Shown: positions 20,990 through 28,197 of the stretch, piece by piece | Numbering within the stretch: the stretch's first letter is position 1 | Layout of the letters: each line of letters opens with the position of its first letter | Source: Streptomyces collinus Tu 365 | Lineage (GTDB): Bacteria > Actinomycetota > Actinomycetes > Streptomycetales > Streptomycetaceae | Direction of reading: 5' to 3' | DNA length: 64,000 nucleotides | NCBI RefSeq assembly: GCF_000444875.1 | Contig: NC_021985.1 | Span: 5,414,170-5,478,169 of the forward strand | Notes under the pieces: model-generated | The model's database searches: none | What the model saw: the letters and a program-made list of their open reading frames with translations, nothing else | What the model was told of the DNA's origin: nothing | Translations under genes and position numbers: made by a program

Positions 20990-21305
20990 ACGCCCTGCAC
21001 CGCGCACGCCCCGCACCGCGCACGGCCCCGCACCGCGCACGCCCGCATGTCGCACGACTCGCTCCGCGCACGGCTCGCTCAACGGCTCGTTCCGCGCACG
21101 GCTCGCACACCGCACGCCCGTACGCCGCACCGCTTGCACCACGCACGCCGCACGGCTCGTTCCGCGCACGCCCGCACACTGCACGCCCGCACCGCGCACG
21201 GCTCGCACAACGCATGCCCGCACAATGCATGCCCGCACGATGCACGACTCGCTCCGCGCACGGCTCGCACGGCCCGCACCGCGCACGGCCCGTACCGCAG
21301 CACGC
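20990..21305. repeat. degenerate short-period repeat tract
   Basis: About 300 bp built from recurring blocks such as CCGCGCACGGCTCGC, CGCACGCCCGCAC and AATGCATGCCCGCAC, all variants of a CGCACG-type core. Block order is irregular and the period is not constant, so it looks like repeated slippage expansion rather than a CRISPR or a coding repeat. It separates the SARP gene from the first biosynthetic operon. No gene is supported in it. Confidence 0.75.
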
Positions 21306-21318
21306 GATGTAGACGCCC

Positions 21319-21350
21319 AATACCCGGCCGATAAGGCAGCTGCCTACTTT
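21319..21350 (+). promoter_or_regulatory. candidate SARP operator and promoter of the sbnB-like operon
   Basis: Heptamers AATACCC (21319-21325) and GATAAGG (21330-21336) are spaced 11 bp apart start to start. TACTTT, a good -10 hexamer, begins exactly 8 bp after the second repeat. This is the weakest of the six sites in repeat sequence but has the best -10. The start codon of the sbnB-like gene lies 40 bp further. Confidence 0.55.
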
Positions 21351-21389
21351 CGGCTGGGACAAACGTCAGCCCGAAGTGTGGAGTACAAG

Positions 21390-22427
21390 ATGCCGCCCGT
21401 TCCCAAGGCGCCTTCCTTTGCGGTGATTTCCGGGGCTCAGGTCCACCGGGTGCTCGACGGCCGGCACCGGGAGGTGGTGGACCTCATCGAGCGGGCGTAC
21501 CGCGTCCACGGCGCCGGCGACACGGTCAACCCGCCGTCCTACTTCCTGCGCTTCCCCGACCGTCCCTCCTCCCGCATCATCGCGCTGCCCGCGTCCGCCG
21601 GCGGCGACATCCGGGTCGACGGCCTGAAGTGGATCTCCAGCTTCCCCGAGAACGTGGCCGCCGGACTGCCGCGCGCCTCCGCCGTGCTGATCCTCAACGA
21701 CCACGACACCGGCTATCCGCTGGCCTGCCTGGAGAGCTCCATCATCAGCGCGGCCCGCACGGCGGCCTCGGCGGCGCTGGCCGCGGACACGCTGAGCCGG
21801 CGACGGGGTGAACGGCCCCGCCGGATCGGGTTCGTCGGCACCGGGCTCATCGCCCGCTACGTCCACCAGTACCTGGCCGGGACCGGTTGGGAGTTCGACG
21901 AGACCGGCGTGCACGACCTGTCCGCCGAGCACGCGGCCGGGTTCGCCGGCTACCTGGAGCGGGCGGGCGGCGGCGGGCGCGTCACCGTGCACGAGAAGGC
22001 CGAGGACCTGGTCCGCGGCAGCGACCTGGTCGTCTTCGCCACCATCGCCGGCACCCCGCACGTCACCGACCCCGGCTGGTTCGCGCACCACCCGCTGGTG
22101 CTGCACGTCTCGCTGCGCGACCTGGCGCCCGAGGTGATCCTCACCGGCGCCAACTTCGTCGACGACGTCGAGCACTGCCTGAAGGCCGACACCTCCCCGC
22201 ACCTGGCCGAACAGCTCACCGGCGGCCGGGACTTCATCGACGGCACGCTGTACGACGTGCTCACCGGCGCCCGCGCGGTGCCCGCCGACCGGCCCGTGTT
22301 CTTCTCCCCGTTCGGCCTCGGCGTCCTGGACCTCGCGCTCGGCAAGCACGTGTACGACGCCCTCGGCGCCTCCGGTGAACTCGCCGTCCAGCCCGACTTC
22401 TTCCACGAGCTGCGCCGCTACGGCTGA
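21390..22427 (+). CDS. SbnB-like dehydrogenase for 2,3-diaminopropionate synthesis
   Basis: 345 aa of the ornithine cyclodeaminase/mu-crystallin superfamily. It aligns by eye with staphylococcal SbnB: DGLKWISSFPENV (SbnB GIKWIGS), RASAVLILNDHDTGYPLACLESSIISAARTAA, and the dinucleotide loop IGFVGTGLIARYVHQY. SbnB oxidatively hydrolyses N-(1-amino-1-carboxy-2-ethyl)-glutamate to 2,3-diaminopropionate and 2-oxoglutarate using NAD. The SbnA-like partner is encoded 8.5 kb away. It is the first gene of an operon with the anthranilate synthase genes. An ornithine cyclodeaminase role is less likely given the SbnA partner. Confidence 0.88.
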   Translation: MPPVPKAPSFAVISGAQVHRVLDGRHREVVDLIERAYRVHGAGDTVNPPSYFLRFPDRPSSRIIALPASAGGDIRVDGLKWISSFPENVAAGLPRASAVLILNDHDTGYPLACLESSIISAARTAASAALAADTLSRRRGERPRRIGFVGTGLIARYVHQYLAGTGWEFDETGVHDLSAEHAAGFAGYLERAGGGGRVTVHEKAEDLVRGSDLVVFATIAGTPHVTDPGWFAHHPLVLHVSLRDLAPEVILTGANFVDDVEHCLKADTSPHLAEQLTGGRDFIDGTLYDVLTGARAVPADRPVFFSPFGLGVLDLALGKHVYDALGASGELAVQPDFFHELRRYG

Positions 22428-22469
22428 GCGCACACCCGACCGGTCCACCCCGAGGAAGGGGCCCCACCC

Positions 22470-23984
22470 GTGACCACCCTGCTCGACCCACCGCCCCCAG
22501 CGGCCGGCGCCCCGCGCCGGCCCGTTTCCGTCCGCGTCGACGAGACCCCGCTGCCCCCGCACGACCCGCTCGCCCTCTACGACGCCCTGCGCCGGCGCCT
22601 CGGCGACGCGGAGGTGTTCCTCCTGGAGAGCCTGGAGGCGCCCGAGCACGAGGGCGGCGACTCCCTCGTCGGCCACGGCCGGCTCGCCGAACTCCAGGTG
22701 CACGCCGACCGGGTCACCGTCGAGGGCATCGCGCCGGTGGCGGCCGCGCTGCACACCGCCGCCGACGCCCTGGGCCTGGCGGCGCTGCCGGACGGGGCGC
22801 GCGCGCTCACCTCCGGCGACCAGGTGTGGGAGCTGCTGCGCGCCGCGCAGCGGGCGTTCTCCGTGGAGACCGAGGTGCCCGCGGACACCTACGCCTTCGG
22901 GTTCCTGGCGACCGTCGGCTACGGCGCCGCCTGGCACATGGAGCGGCTGCCGCGGCGCACCGCCGACGGCGGCCCCGACCTGGTGCTCGGACTGTTCCGG
23001 GAGGTCGTCCACTACGACGGCGCCGGCGGCACGGTCCGGCTGCGCACCGCGCGCAGCGCGGACTTCCCGCCCGCCGACTTCGGGACCGTCCCGGCGGCCG
23101 TGGCCCGGTTGCGCCCGTCGTCCGGCGCCGTGCCCGAGGCGCCGGTGCCGCGCGCGGTGCACGACAACACCGACGAGGAAACGTTTCTGGGACACGTCGG
23201 GCGCTGCCTCGGGCACATCGGGGTCGGCGACATCTACCAGATCCAGATCGGCCACCGCATCGACGTCACGACGGACCTCGCCCCGCTCGACGTCTACCGC
23301 CGGCTGCGGCACCGCAACCCCTCGCCGCACATGTACCTCGTGCCGCGCGCCGGGACCACGCTGATCGGCGCCAGCCCCGAGGTGCTGTTCGCCGCCCACG
23401 GGGACCGGATCGTGATGCGGCCCATCGCCGGCACCACCCCGAGGAGCGGGGACGCGGCCGTCGACGGCCCCCGGATCGCGGCACTGCGCGCCAGCGAGAA
23501 GGAGCGCGCCGAGCACGTGATGCTGGTCGACCTGTGCCGCAACGACATCGGCCGGGTGTGCCGCCCCGGCACGCTGGCCGTCGAGCGGCTGATGACCGTG
23601 GAGACGTACTCGCACGTCTTCCACCTGGTCTCGGCTGTCGAGGGGCGGCTCGCGGCCGGCGAGGACACCTGGTCCGCGCTGCGCGCCACCTTCCCGGCGG
23701 GCACCGTCACCGGCGCGCCGAAGATCCGCGCCATGGAGATCATCGAGGAGCTGGAGAGCGAACCGCGCCGGATGTACGCCGGTGCCGTCGGCCTGGTGGA
23801 CGTGCGCGGCTGGTCCCGGCTCGCGTTGTGCATCCGCACCGTCTCCCACGACGGGACGACGTACTCCACCCAGGCGTGCGCGGGCATCGTCGCCGACTCC
23901 GACCCGCGCGCCGAGTGGCGCGAGACGCTGCACAAGATGGGCGCCGCCTACTGGGCGCTGACCGGTGAGGAGCTGCTGCCGTGA
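22470..23984 (+). CDS. anthranilate synthase component I-like
   Basis: 504 aa chorismate-utilising enzyme. The C-terminal catalytic domain shows VLFAAHGDRIVMRPIAGTTPRSG, then HVMLVDLCRNDIGRVCRPGT, FPAGTVTGAPKIRAMEIIEELE and ACAGIVADSDP. The motif is PIAGT, as in TrpE, rather than PIKGT of PabB, which favours anthranilate over aminodeoxychorismate. It overlaps the glutaminase gene by 4 bp, so the two subunits are translationally coupled. The N-terminal 200 residues are divergent from housekeeping TrpE. Placed in the cluster, it would raise anthranilate and tryptophan supply. Confidence 0.85.
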   Translation: MTTLLDPPPPAAGAPRRPVSVRVDETPLPPHDPLALYDALRRRLGDAEVFLLESLEAPEHEGGDSLVGHGRLAELQVHADRVTVEGIAPVAAALHTAADALGLAALPDGARALTSGDQVWELLRAAQRAFSVETEVPADTYAFGFLATVGYGAAWHMERLPRRTADGGPDLVLGLFREVVHYDGAGGTVRLRTARSADFPPADFGTVPAAVARLRPSSGAVPEAPVPRAVHDNTDEETFLGHVGRCLGHIGVGDIYQIQIGHRIDVTTDLAPLDVYRRLRHRNPSPHMYLVPRAGTTLIGASPEVLFAAHGDRIVMRPIAGTTPRSGDAAVDGPRIAALRASEKERAEHVMLVDLCRNDIGRVCRPGTLAVERLMTVETYSHVFHLVSAVEGRLAAGEDTWSALRATFPAGTVTGAPKIRAMEIIEELESEPRRMYAGAVGLVDVRGWSRLALCIRTVSHDGTTYSTQACAGIVADSDPRAEWRETLHKMGAAYWALTGEELLP

Positions 23985-24568
23985 ACGTCCTGCTCGTCGA
24001 CGCCTACGACAGTTTCACCCACATCATCGACCAGTACCTGCGCACCCTCGGGGCGCGCACCGAGGTGGTGCGCTCGGGCACCCGGACCGCCGGGCAGCTG
24101 CTGGCCGGGAAGCCGGACGCGGTGGTGCTCGGCCCCGGACCCGGGCACCCGGCCGACTCCGGGCACGTGGAGCTGGTACACGCCTTCGCCGGGCGCGTGC
24201 CGCTGCTCGGCATCTGCCTGGGCCACCAGGCCATCGGGCTCGCCTACGGGGCCGAGGTGGCCGTCGCCGGGCGGCTCAAGCACGGCAAGACCAGCCCGGT
24301 CTCGCACGACGGGACCGGGGTGTTCGCCGGGCTCGGCACCGAGGTGGTGGCCACCCGCTACCACTCGCTGATCGTCGCCGAACCGCTGCCCGCGGAGCTG
24401 GCGGTGACCGCGCGCGCGGTGGACGACGGCTACGTCATGGGACTCAGGCACCGCGAACTGGCGGTGGAGGGCGTCCAGTTCCATCCGGAGTCGGTGACCA
24501 CGGCCGGCGGCATGCGGCTGCTGGAGAACTTTCTGACGGGCGCGGCGGCGATGGAGCGGGTCGCTTGA
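23981..24568 (+). CDS. anthranilate synthase component II (glutamine amidotransferase)
   Basis: 195 aa class I glutaminase. The catalytic Cys lies in LLGICLGHQAIGLAYG and the His-Glu pair in GVQFHPESVTT, with N-terminal LLVDAYDSFTH. It supplies ammonia to the preceding component I, whose stop codon overlaps this start (GTGA). TrpG and PabA families are not separable by sequence alone; the partner suggests TrpG function. Confidence 0.9.
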   Translation: MNVLLVDAYDSFTHIIDQYLRTLGARTEVVRSGTRTAGQLLAGKPDAVVLGPGPGHPADSGHVELVHAFAGRVPLLGICLGHQAIGLAYGAEVAVAGRLKHGKTSPVSHDGTGVFAGLGTEVVATRYHSLIVAEPLPAELAVTARAVDDGYVMGLRHRELAVEGVQFHPESVTTAGGMRLLENFLTGAAAMERVA

Positions 24569-24807
24569 GGAGCGGAATTGGTGGCACCGGGTGCGGAATT
24601 AACCGTACCGGTGCCGATTCGCCTCCCGGGGATATCGGAATTCATTGGTCCATATCCTCGAAAACACCCTCTGACCTGCAAGTATATCGTCGTTATCGTG
24701 ACTGGGTGCAGGGCGAAGCTGGAGCGATAATAAAGCGAAGCGGCACTTCCATAGATTTCTTGCTGTCGGAACGGAACGCAGCAACGAAAAGCCAACGGGA
24801 GACGAAA
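24569..24807. promoter_or_regulatory. AT-rich upstream region of the small secreted peptide gene
   Basis: About 240 bp, clearly richer in A/T than the flanking genes (GGATATCGGAATTC, AAGTATATCGTCGTTATCG, GCGATAATAAAGCG). It probably holds a promoter for the 73-aa peptide gene and trpD-like gene. A TATCGTC/TATCGTG pair is spaced 9 bp, not the 11 bp of the SARP sites, so this promoter may be controlled differently. I see no Trp-rich leader peptide and no convincing attenuator. Confidence 0.4.
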
Positions 24808-25029
24808 ATGCAGCTCGTCAGCTCCGCTCGCCGCACCAAGGTCCAGGCCCTCGTCCTCGCCGCCCTGACCGCGGGCGCCGTGTTCACCGCCGTGGCCGGT
24901 GCCGACCACGCCGAGGCGCAGCCGCGGCCGGCCGCGGTGGCCGACGGGCCCGTCCAGGCCGGTGCCGTGGTCTCCGGCGACGGAGTGACCGTGACGCTGG
25001 GCACCGACGGTGTCGACCCCTGGAGCTAG
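24808..25029 (+). CDS. small secreted peptide of unknown function
   Basis: 73 aa. A clear Sec-type signal peptide (basic SSARRTK, hydrophobic VQALVLAALTAGAVFTAVAGA, probable cleavage after AEA at about residue 37) leaves a mature peptide of about 36 residues that starts QPRPAAV and ends GTDGVDPWS. It lies between the trpG-like and trpD-like genes, with its own AT-rich upstream DNA and a GGGAG ribosome site. There is no cysteine, so no disulfide or lanthionine is possible, and I recognise no family. It could be a translated leader, a signalling peptide or a small export partner. Confidence 0.65.
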   Translation: MQLVSSARRTKVQALVLAALTAGAVFTAVAGADHAEAQPRPAAVADGPVQAGAVVSGDGVTVTLGTDGVDPWS

Positions 25030-25068
25030 GCCGCGCCGCGGCCGGCCACGGACCGAAGGAGAGCACCT

Positions 25069-26145
25069 GTGAAGACAGGCACCGAACGGGAGCGTACGGA
25101 GCGCTCCTGGCCCGTACTGCTCGGCTCCGTACTGAACGGCCGTGACCTCTCCGGTGCGGACACCGCGTGGGTCATGGACCAGGTGATGCGGGGCAACGCC
25201 CCGGACGCCCTGATCGCCGGCTTCCTGGTCGCCCTGCGCGCCAAGGGGGAGACCGTCGGCGAACTGGAGGGGCTGGTCAGGGGAATGATGGCGCACGCCG
25301 TGCGCATCGACGTGCCGGGGAGGACCGTCGATGTGGTGGGCACCGGAGGAGACGGGGCCGACACGGTCAACATCTCCACCATGGCCGCCGTCGTGGCGGC
25401 GGGCGCCGGAGCGCGGGTCGTCAAGCACGGCAACCGCGCGGCGAGTTCGGCCTCGGGCTCGGCCGACGTGCTGGAGCGGCTCGGGGTGAACCTCAGGATC
25501 CCGCCGGCACAGGTCGCCGCGGTGGCCGAGGAGGCCGGCATCACCTTCTGCTTCGCCCCTGACTTCCACCCGGCGATGCGGCACGCGGCGGGGGCGCGCC
25601 GAGCACTGGGTATCCCGACCGTCTTCAACGCCCTGGGGCCGCTGACCAATCCGGCGGCGCCCTCGGCGCACGCGGTCGGTGTCTCCGACCCGCGGCTGCT
25701 GCCGCTGGTCGCCGGGGTACTGGCGCGGCGGGGGGCCACCGCGCTGGTGTTCCGGGGCGACGACGGGCTGGACGAGCTGACCGTGACGACCACGTCCACC
25801 GTCTTCGCGGTGGCCGGGGGCCAGCTCCGCCAGGAGACCTTCGACCCGCGGGACGTCGGGGTCGCCCTCGCGCCCGTCGAGGCGCTGCGCGGCGGCGACG
25901 CCGGGCACAACGCGGACGTCGCGCGCCGGGTGTTCGACGGCGAGCGGGGCCCGGTGCGCGACGCGGTGCTGCTGTCGGCGGCGGCGGCCCTGGCCGCCGA
26001 GGGCGCCGGCGGCCGCACGGTCACCGAGCGCATCGGCGCCGCGCTGGGCCGGGCCGCCGAGGCCGTCGACTCGGGAGCGGCCCGGGCGACGCTGGAGCGG
26101 TGGGTGGAGGTGACCACGGAGCGGGCACTGGCACCGGCCGCGTGA
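25069..26145 (+). CDS. anthranilate phosphoribosyltransferase
   Basis: 358 aa TrpD family. The PRPP-binding motif DVVGTGGDGADTVNISTMAAVV, KHGNRAASSASGSADVLERLG, the metal loop GDDGLDELT and FNALGPLTNPAAP are all intact. The enzyme converts anthranilate and PRPP to phosphoribosyl-anthranilate, the next step to tryptophan. With the TrpE/TrpG pair just upstream this is a partial second tryptophan pathway; TrpF, TrpC, TrpA and TrpB are not in the window. It lies 39 bp after the small peptide gene and is probably co-transcribed with it. Confidence 0.93.
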   Translation: MKTGTERERTERSWPVLLGSVLNGRDLSGADTAWVMDQVMRGNAPDALIAGFLVALRAKGETVGELEGLVRGMMAHAVRIDVPGRTVDVVGTGGDGADTVNISTMAAVVAAGAGARVVKHGNRAASSASGSADVLERLGVNLRIPPAQVAAVAEEAGITFCFAPDFHPAMRHAAGARRALGIPTVFNALGPLTNPAAPSAHAVGVSDPRLLPLVAGVLARRGATALVFRGDDGLDELTVTTTSTVFAVAGGQLRQETFDPRDVGVALAPVEALRGGDAGHNADVARRVFDGERGPVRDAVLLSAAAALAAEGAGGRTVTERIGAALGRAAEAVDSGAARATLERWVEVTTERALAPAA

Positions 26146-26152
26146 CCGAGCG

Positions 26153-26187
26153 GGCCCCCGGGGTGGAGGTGATCCGCCCCGGGGGCC
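26153..26187. terminator. bidirectional hairpin between the trpD-like and antiporter genes
   Basis: Arms GGCCCCCGGGGTGG and CCGCCCCGGGGGCC pair with one mismatch around a 7-base loop, between convergent genes. Confidence 0.75.
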
Positions 26188-26227
26188 GCGCCCCGTACTC
26201 GCCGCCGGCCCCGCGCGGGCCCCGGCC

Positions 26228-27544
26228 TCACACGCCGGACGGGCTGGGTTCGGTGGACCGCCGGACGGCGTCCGCCGTCTCCTGCGGGGGTTCGGCAAGG
26301 GCCGGGGACGCGGGCAGCGGCTCCCGGCGGAACCAGGTGAGGGCGGGGGAGGTGACGGCGGTCGTGACGAGGGCCATGAGGACCAGGATGGTGAACAGCG
26401 ACGGGCCGATCACCCCGAGCTGGAGGCCGAGGTTGAGGACGACCAGCTCGGTCAGGCCGCGGCAGTTCATCAGCGCGCCGATGGACATCGCCTCCCGCCA
26501 GGGCTCGCCGGCCAGGCGGGCCACCGCCGTGCTGCCGCCCCACTTGCCGAAGGCGGCCACCACCAGCACCGCGCCCGCCCACAGCCACTGCGTCGGGTCG
26601 CCGCCCAGCAGCCCGATGTCGGTCTTCAGGCCCGTGCTGACGAAGAACAGGGGCAGCAGCACCGGCAGGGTGAACGCCCGCAGGCGGGCCGCGGAGATCT
26701 CGACCGCGCGGGAGCCGCGCGGGGTCATCACGCCGAACAGGAACGCGCCGAACAGCGCGTGGATGCCGATCCGGTCGGTCACGAAGGCCGACAGGCACAG
26801 ACCGCAGAAGAGGGCCACCAGGATGGTGGACTCCACCGCTCGCCCCGCCCGTTGGGCGGCCCGGGCGAGCAGCGGCCGCACCACCCACAGCATCACCGCG
26901 AGGAACACCGCCGACCACAGCGCCGTGAACGCCGCGTCCTGCAGCGAGCCGCTCGCGCCGACCGCCGCGACCACCGCGAGCAGGCACCAGGCGGTCACGT
27001 CGTCGACGGCCGCGCAGGCCATCGCCAGCGAGCCGAGACGGGTGGTGTACATGCCGCGGTCGGTGAGGATGCGGGCCAGCACCGGGAACGCGGTGATGCT
27101 CATGGACACCGCGATGAACAGGACGAACGGCAGCCGGCCCACGCCCTCGGGGGCGAACGTGCCGTACATGCCGACCGCCAGCAGCGAGCCGAGCACCAGC
27201 GGCAGGGCGATGCTCACCTGAGAGACGGCCACCGCGGTGCGGCTGTGCCCGCGCAGCGCCGACAGGTCCAGTTCGAGGCCGACCAGGAACATGAACGCCA
27301 GCAGCCCCAGGTTGCCCAGCGCGCCGATGTACGGCAGCACCTCGGGCGGGAAGAGCCAGTGCTGGAGCGAGGGCGAGACCCAGCCGAGCAGGGACGGGCC
27401 GAGCAGGATGCCCAGGGTCATCTCGCCGATCACGGGCGGCTGGCCCATCCGCCGGAACAGGCCGGCGCCCGCGCGGCAGGCGGCGATCACCACCGGCACC
27501 GCGATCAGCAGGTCGGGCAGCGGGTCAAAGGCGGGAGCCGACAC
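26228..27544 (-). CDS. CPA2-type cation:proton antiporter
   Basis: 438 aa integral membrane protein with about 12 hydrophobic segments. The sequence QPPVIGEMTLGILLGPSLLGW, LFMFLVGLELDLSAL, the ion-binding AAVDDVTAWCLLA (adjacent Asp residues) and RGLTELVVLNLGLQLGVI mark the Na+(K+)/H+ exchanger family. CPA2 members with this look occur in antibiotic clusters and may give self-resistance, ion balance or product export. The GTG start at 27544 overlaps the end of the flavin reductase gene by 20 bp, so it is translated from the halogenase operon. Confidence 0.9.
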   Translation of the reverse strand: MSAPAFDPLPDLLIAVPVVIAACRAGAGLFRRMGQPPVIGEMTLGILLGPSLLGWVSPSLQHWLFPPEVLPYIGALGNLGLLAFMFLVGLELDLSALRGHSRTAVAVSQVSIALPLVLGSLLAVGMYGTFAPEGVGRLPFVLFIAVSMSITAFPVLARILTDRGMYTTRLGSLAMACAAVDDVTAWCLLAVVAAVGASGSLQDAAFTALWSAVFLAVMLWVVRPLLARAAQRAGRAVESTILVALFCGLCLSAFVTDRIGIHALFGAFLFGVMTPRGSRAVEISAARLRAFTLPVLLPLFFVSTGLKTDIGLLGGDPTQWLWAGAVLVVAAFGKWGGSTAVARLAGEPWREAMSIGALMNCRGLTELVVLNLGLQLGVIGPSLFTILVLMALVTTAVTSPALTWFRREPLPASPALAEPPQETADAVRRSTEPSPSGV

Positions 27545-28112
27545 GCGTGTCTCCTTCGAGTGCGGTGGACAGGGGCACCTCGGCGGCGGCCTCGGCCGGC
27601 GGGCTGGTCGCCACCGACCAGCGGGCGTAGCGCCTGCGGCCGTACAGCAGGGGCTCCCCCGCGTCGGCCAGCGTGACGCCGGTGACCCGGCCGAAGACGG
27701 CCGTGTGGTCGCCGACCTCGACCGCCTGAGTGACCTCGCAGTCCGCCACGGCCAGCGCCGCCCCGGTGAGGTGGGGGCCGCCGGCGCCCAGCGGGAGCCG
27801 CCACTCGGCGCGCTCGAAGCGGTCGGTGGCGCCGGAGGCGAACAGGTCGGAGACGGCGCGGGCCCGCTCGTCCAGCAGGTTGACGGCGAACCGGCCACTG
27901 TCCAGGGCCGCCCGCAGGGTGGGTCCCGCGGTGCGCAGGCAGACCACCAGGGTGGCCGGGTCGAGGGCCACGCTCGCCAGGGAGCTGCAGGTCATCCCGC
28001 GCGGCGCGGAGTCGGCGCCGAGTGCGGTCACGACGGAGACCCCGGACGGGAAGCAGGACATCAGCGGGCGTATGTCGGTGTTGTCGGACGACGTGCTCAG
28101 GGATGTGCTCAT
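27525..28112 (-). CDS. flavin reductase, halogenase partner
   Basis: 195 aa of the flavin reductase-like family (PrnF/RebF/HpaC type). SCFPSGVSVVTALGADSAPRGMTCSSLASVALDPATLVVCLR and VGDHTAVFGRVTGV are typical. It reduces FAD with NAD(P)H and supplies diffusible FADH2. Its place between the tryptophan halogenase and the antiporter, in one operon, makes the halogenase its obvious client. It could also serve other flavin enzymes. Confidence 0.92.
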   Translation of the reverse strand: MSTSLSTSSDNTDIRPLMSCFPSGVSVVTALGADSAPRGMTCSSLASVALDPATLVVCLRTAGPTLRAALDSGRFAVNLLDERARAVSDLFASGATDRFERAEWRLPLGAGGPHLTGAALAVADCEVTQAVEVGDHTAVFGRVTGVTLADAGEPLLYGRRRYARWSVATSPPAEAAAEVPLSTALEGDTRVGSRL

Positions 28113-28197
28113 GCAGGAGGACTCCTGTCGGTGAGAGGCCGGCGGTGCCGCGCCGCGGAAAGCGGCGGGCACCGCCGTGCGGTGCTGTGCCGAGGGC

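Noticed and set aside
20990..21305. Possible CRISPR array
   Set aside because: Repeat units differ in length and spacing, there are no unique spacers of constant length, and no cas genes are present.
24683..24698. Seventh SARP operator before the small peptide gene
   Set aside because: TATCGTC/TATCGTG repeats are spaced 9 bp, not 11, and the ATAG core is missing.
24569..24807. Trp attenuator or T-box before the trpD-like gene
   Set aside because: No Trp-rich leader peptide, no T-box motif and no alternative terminator hairpin could be seen.
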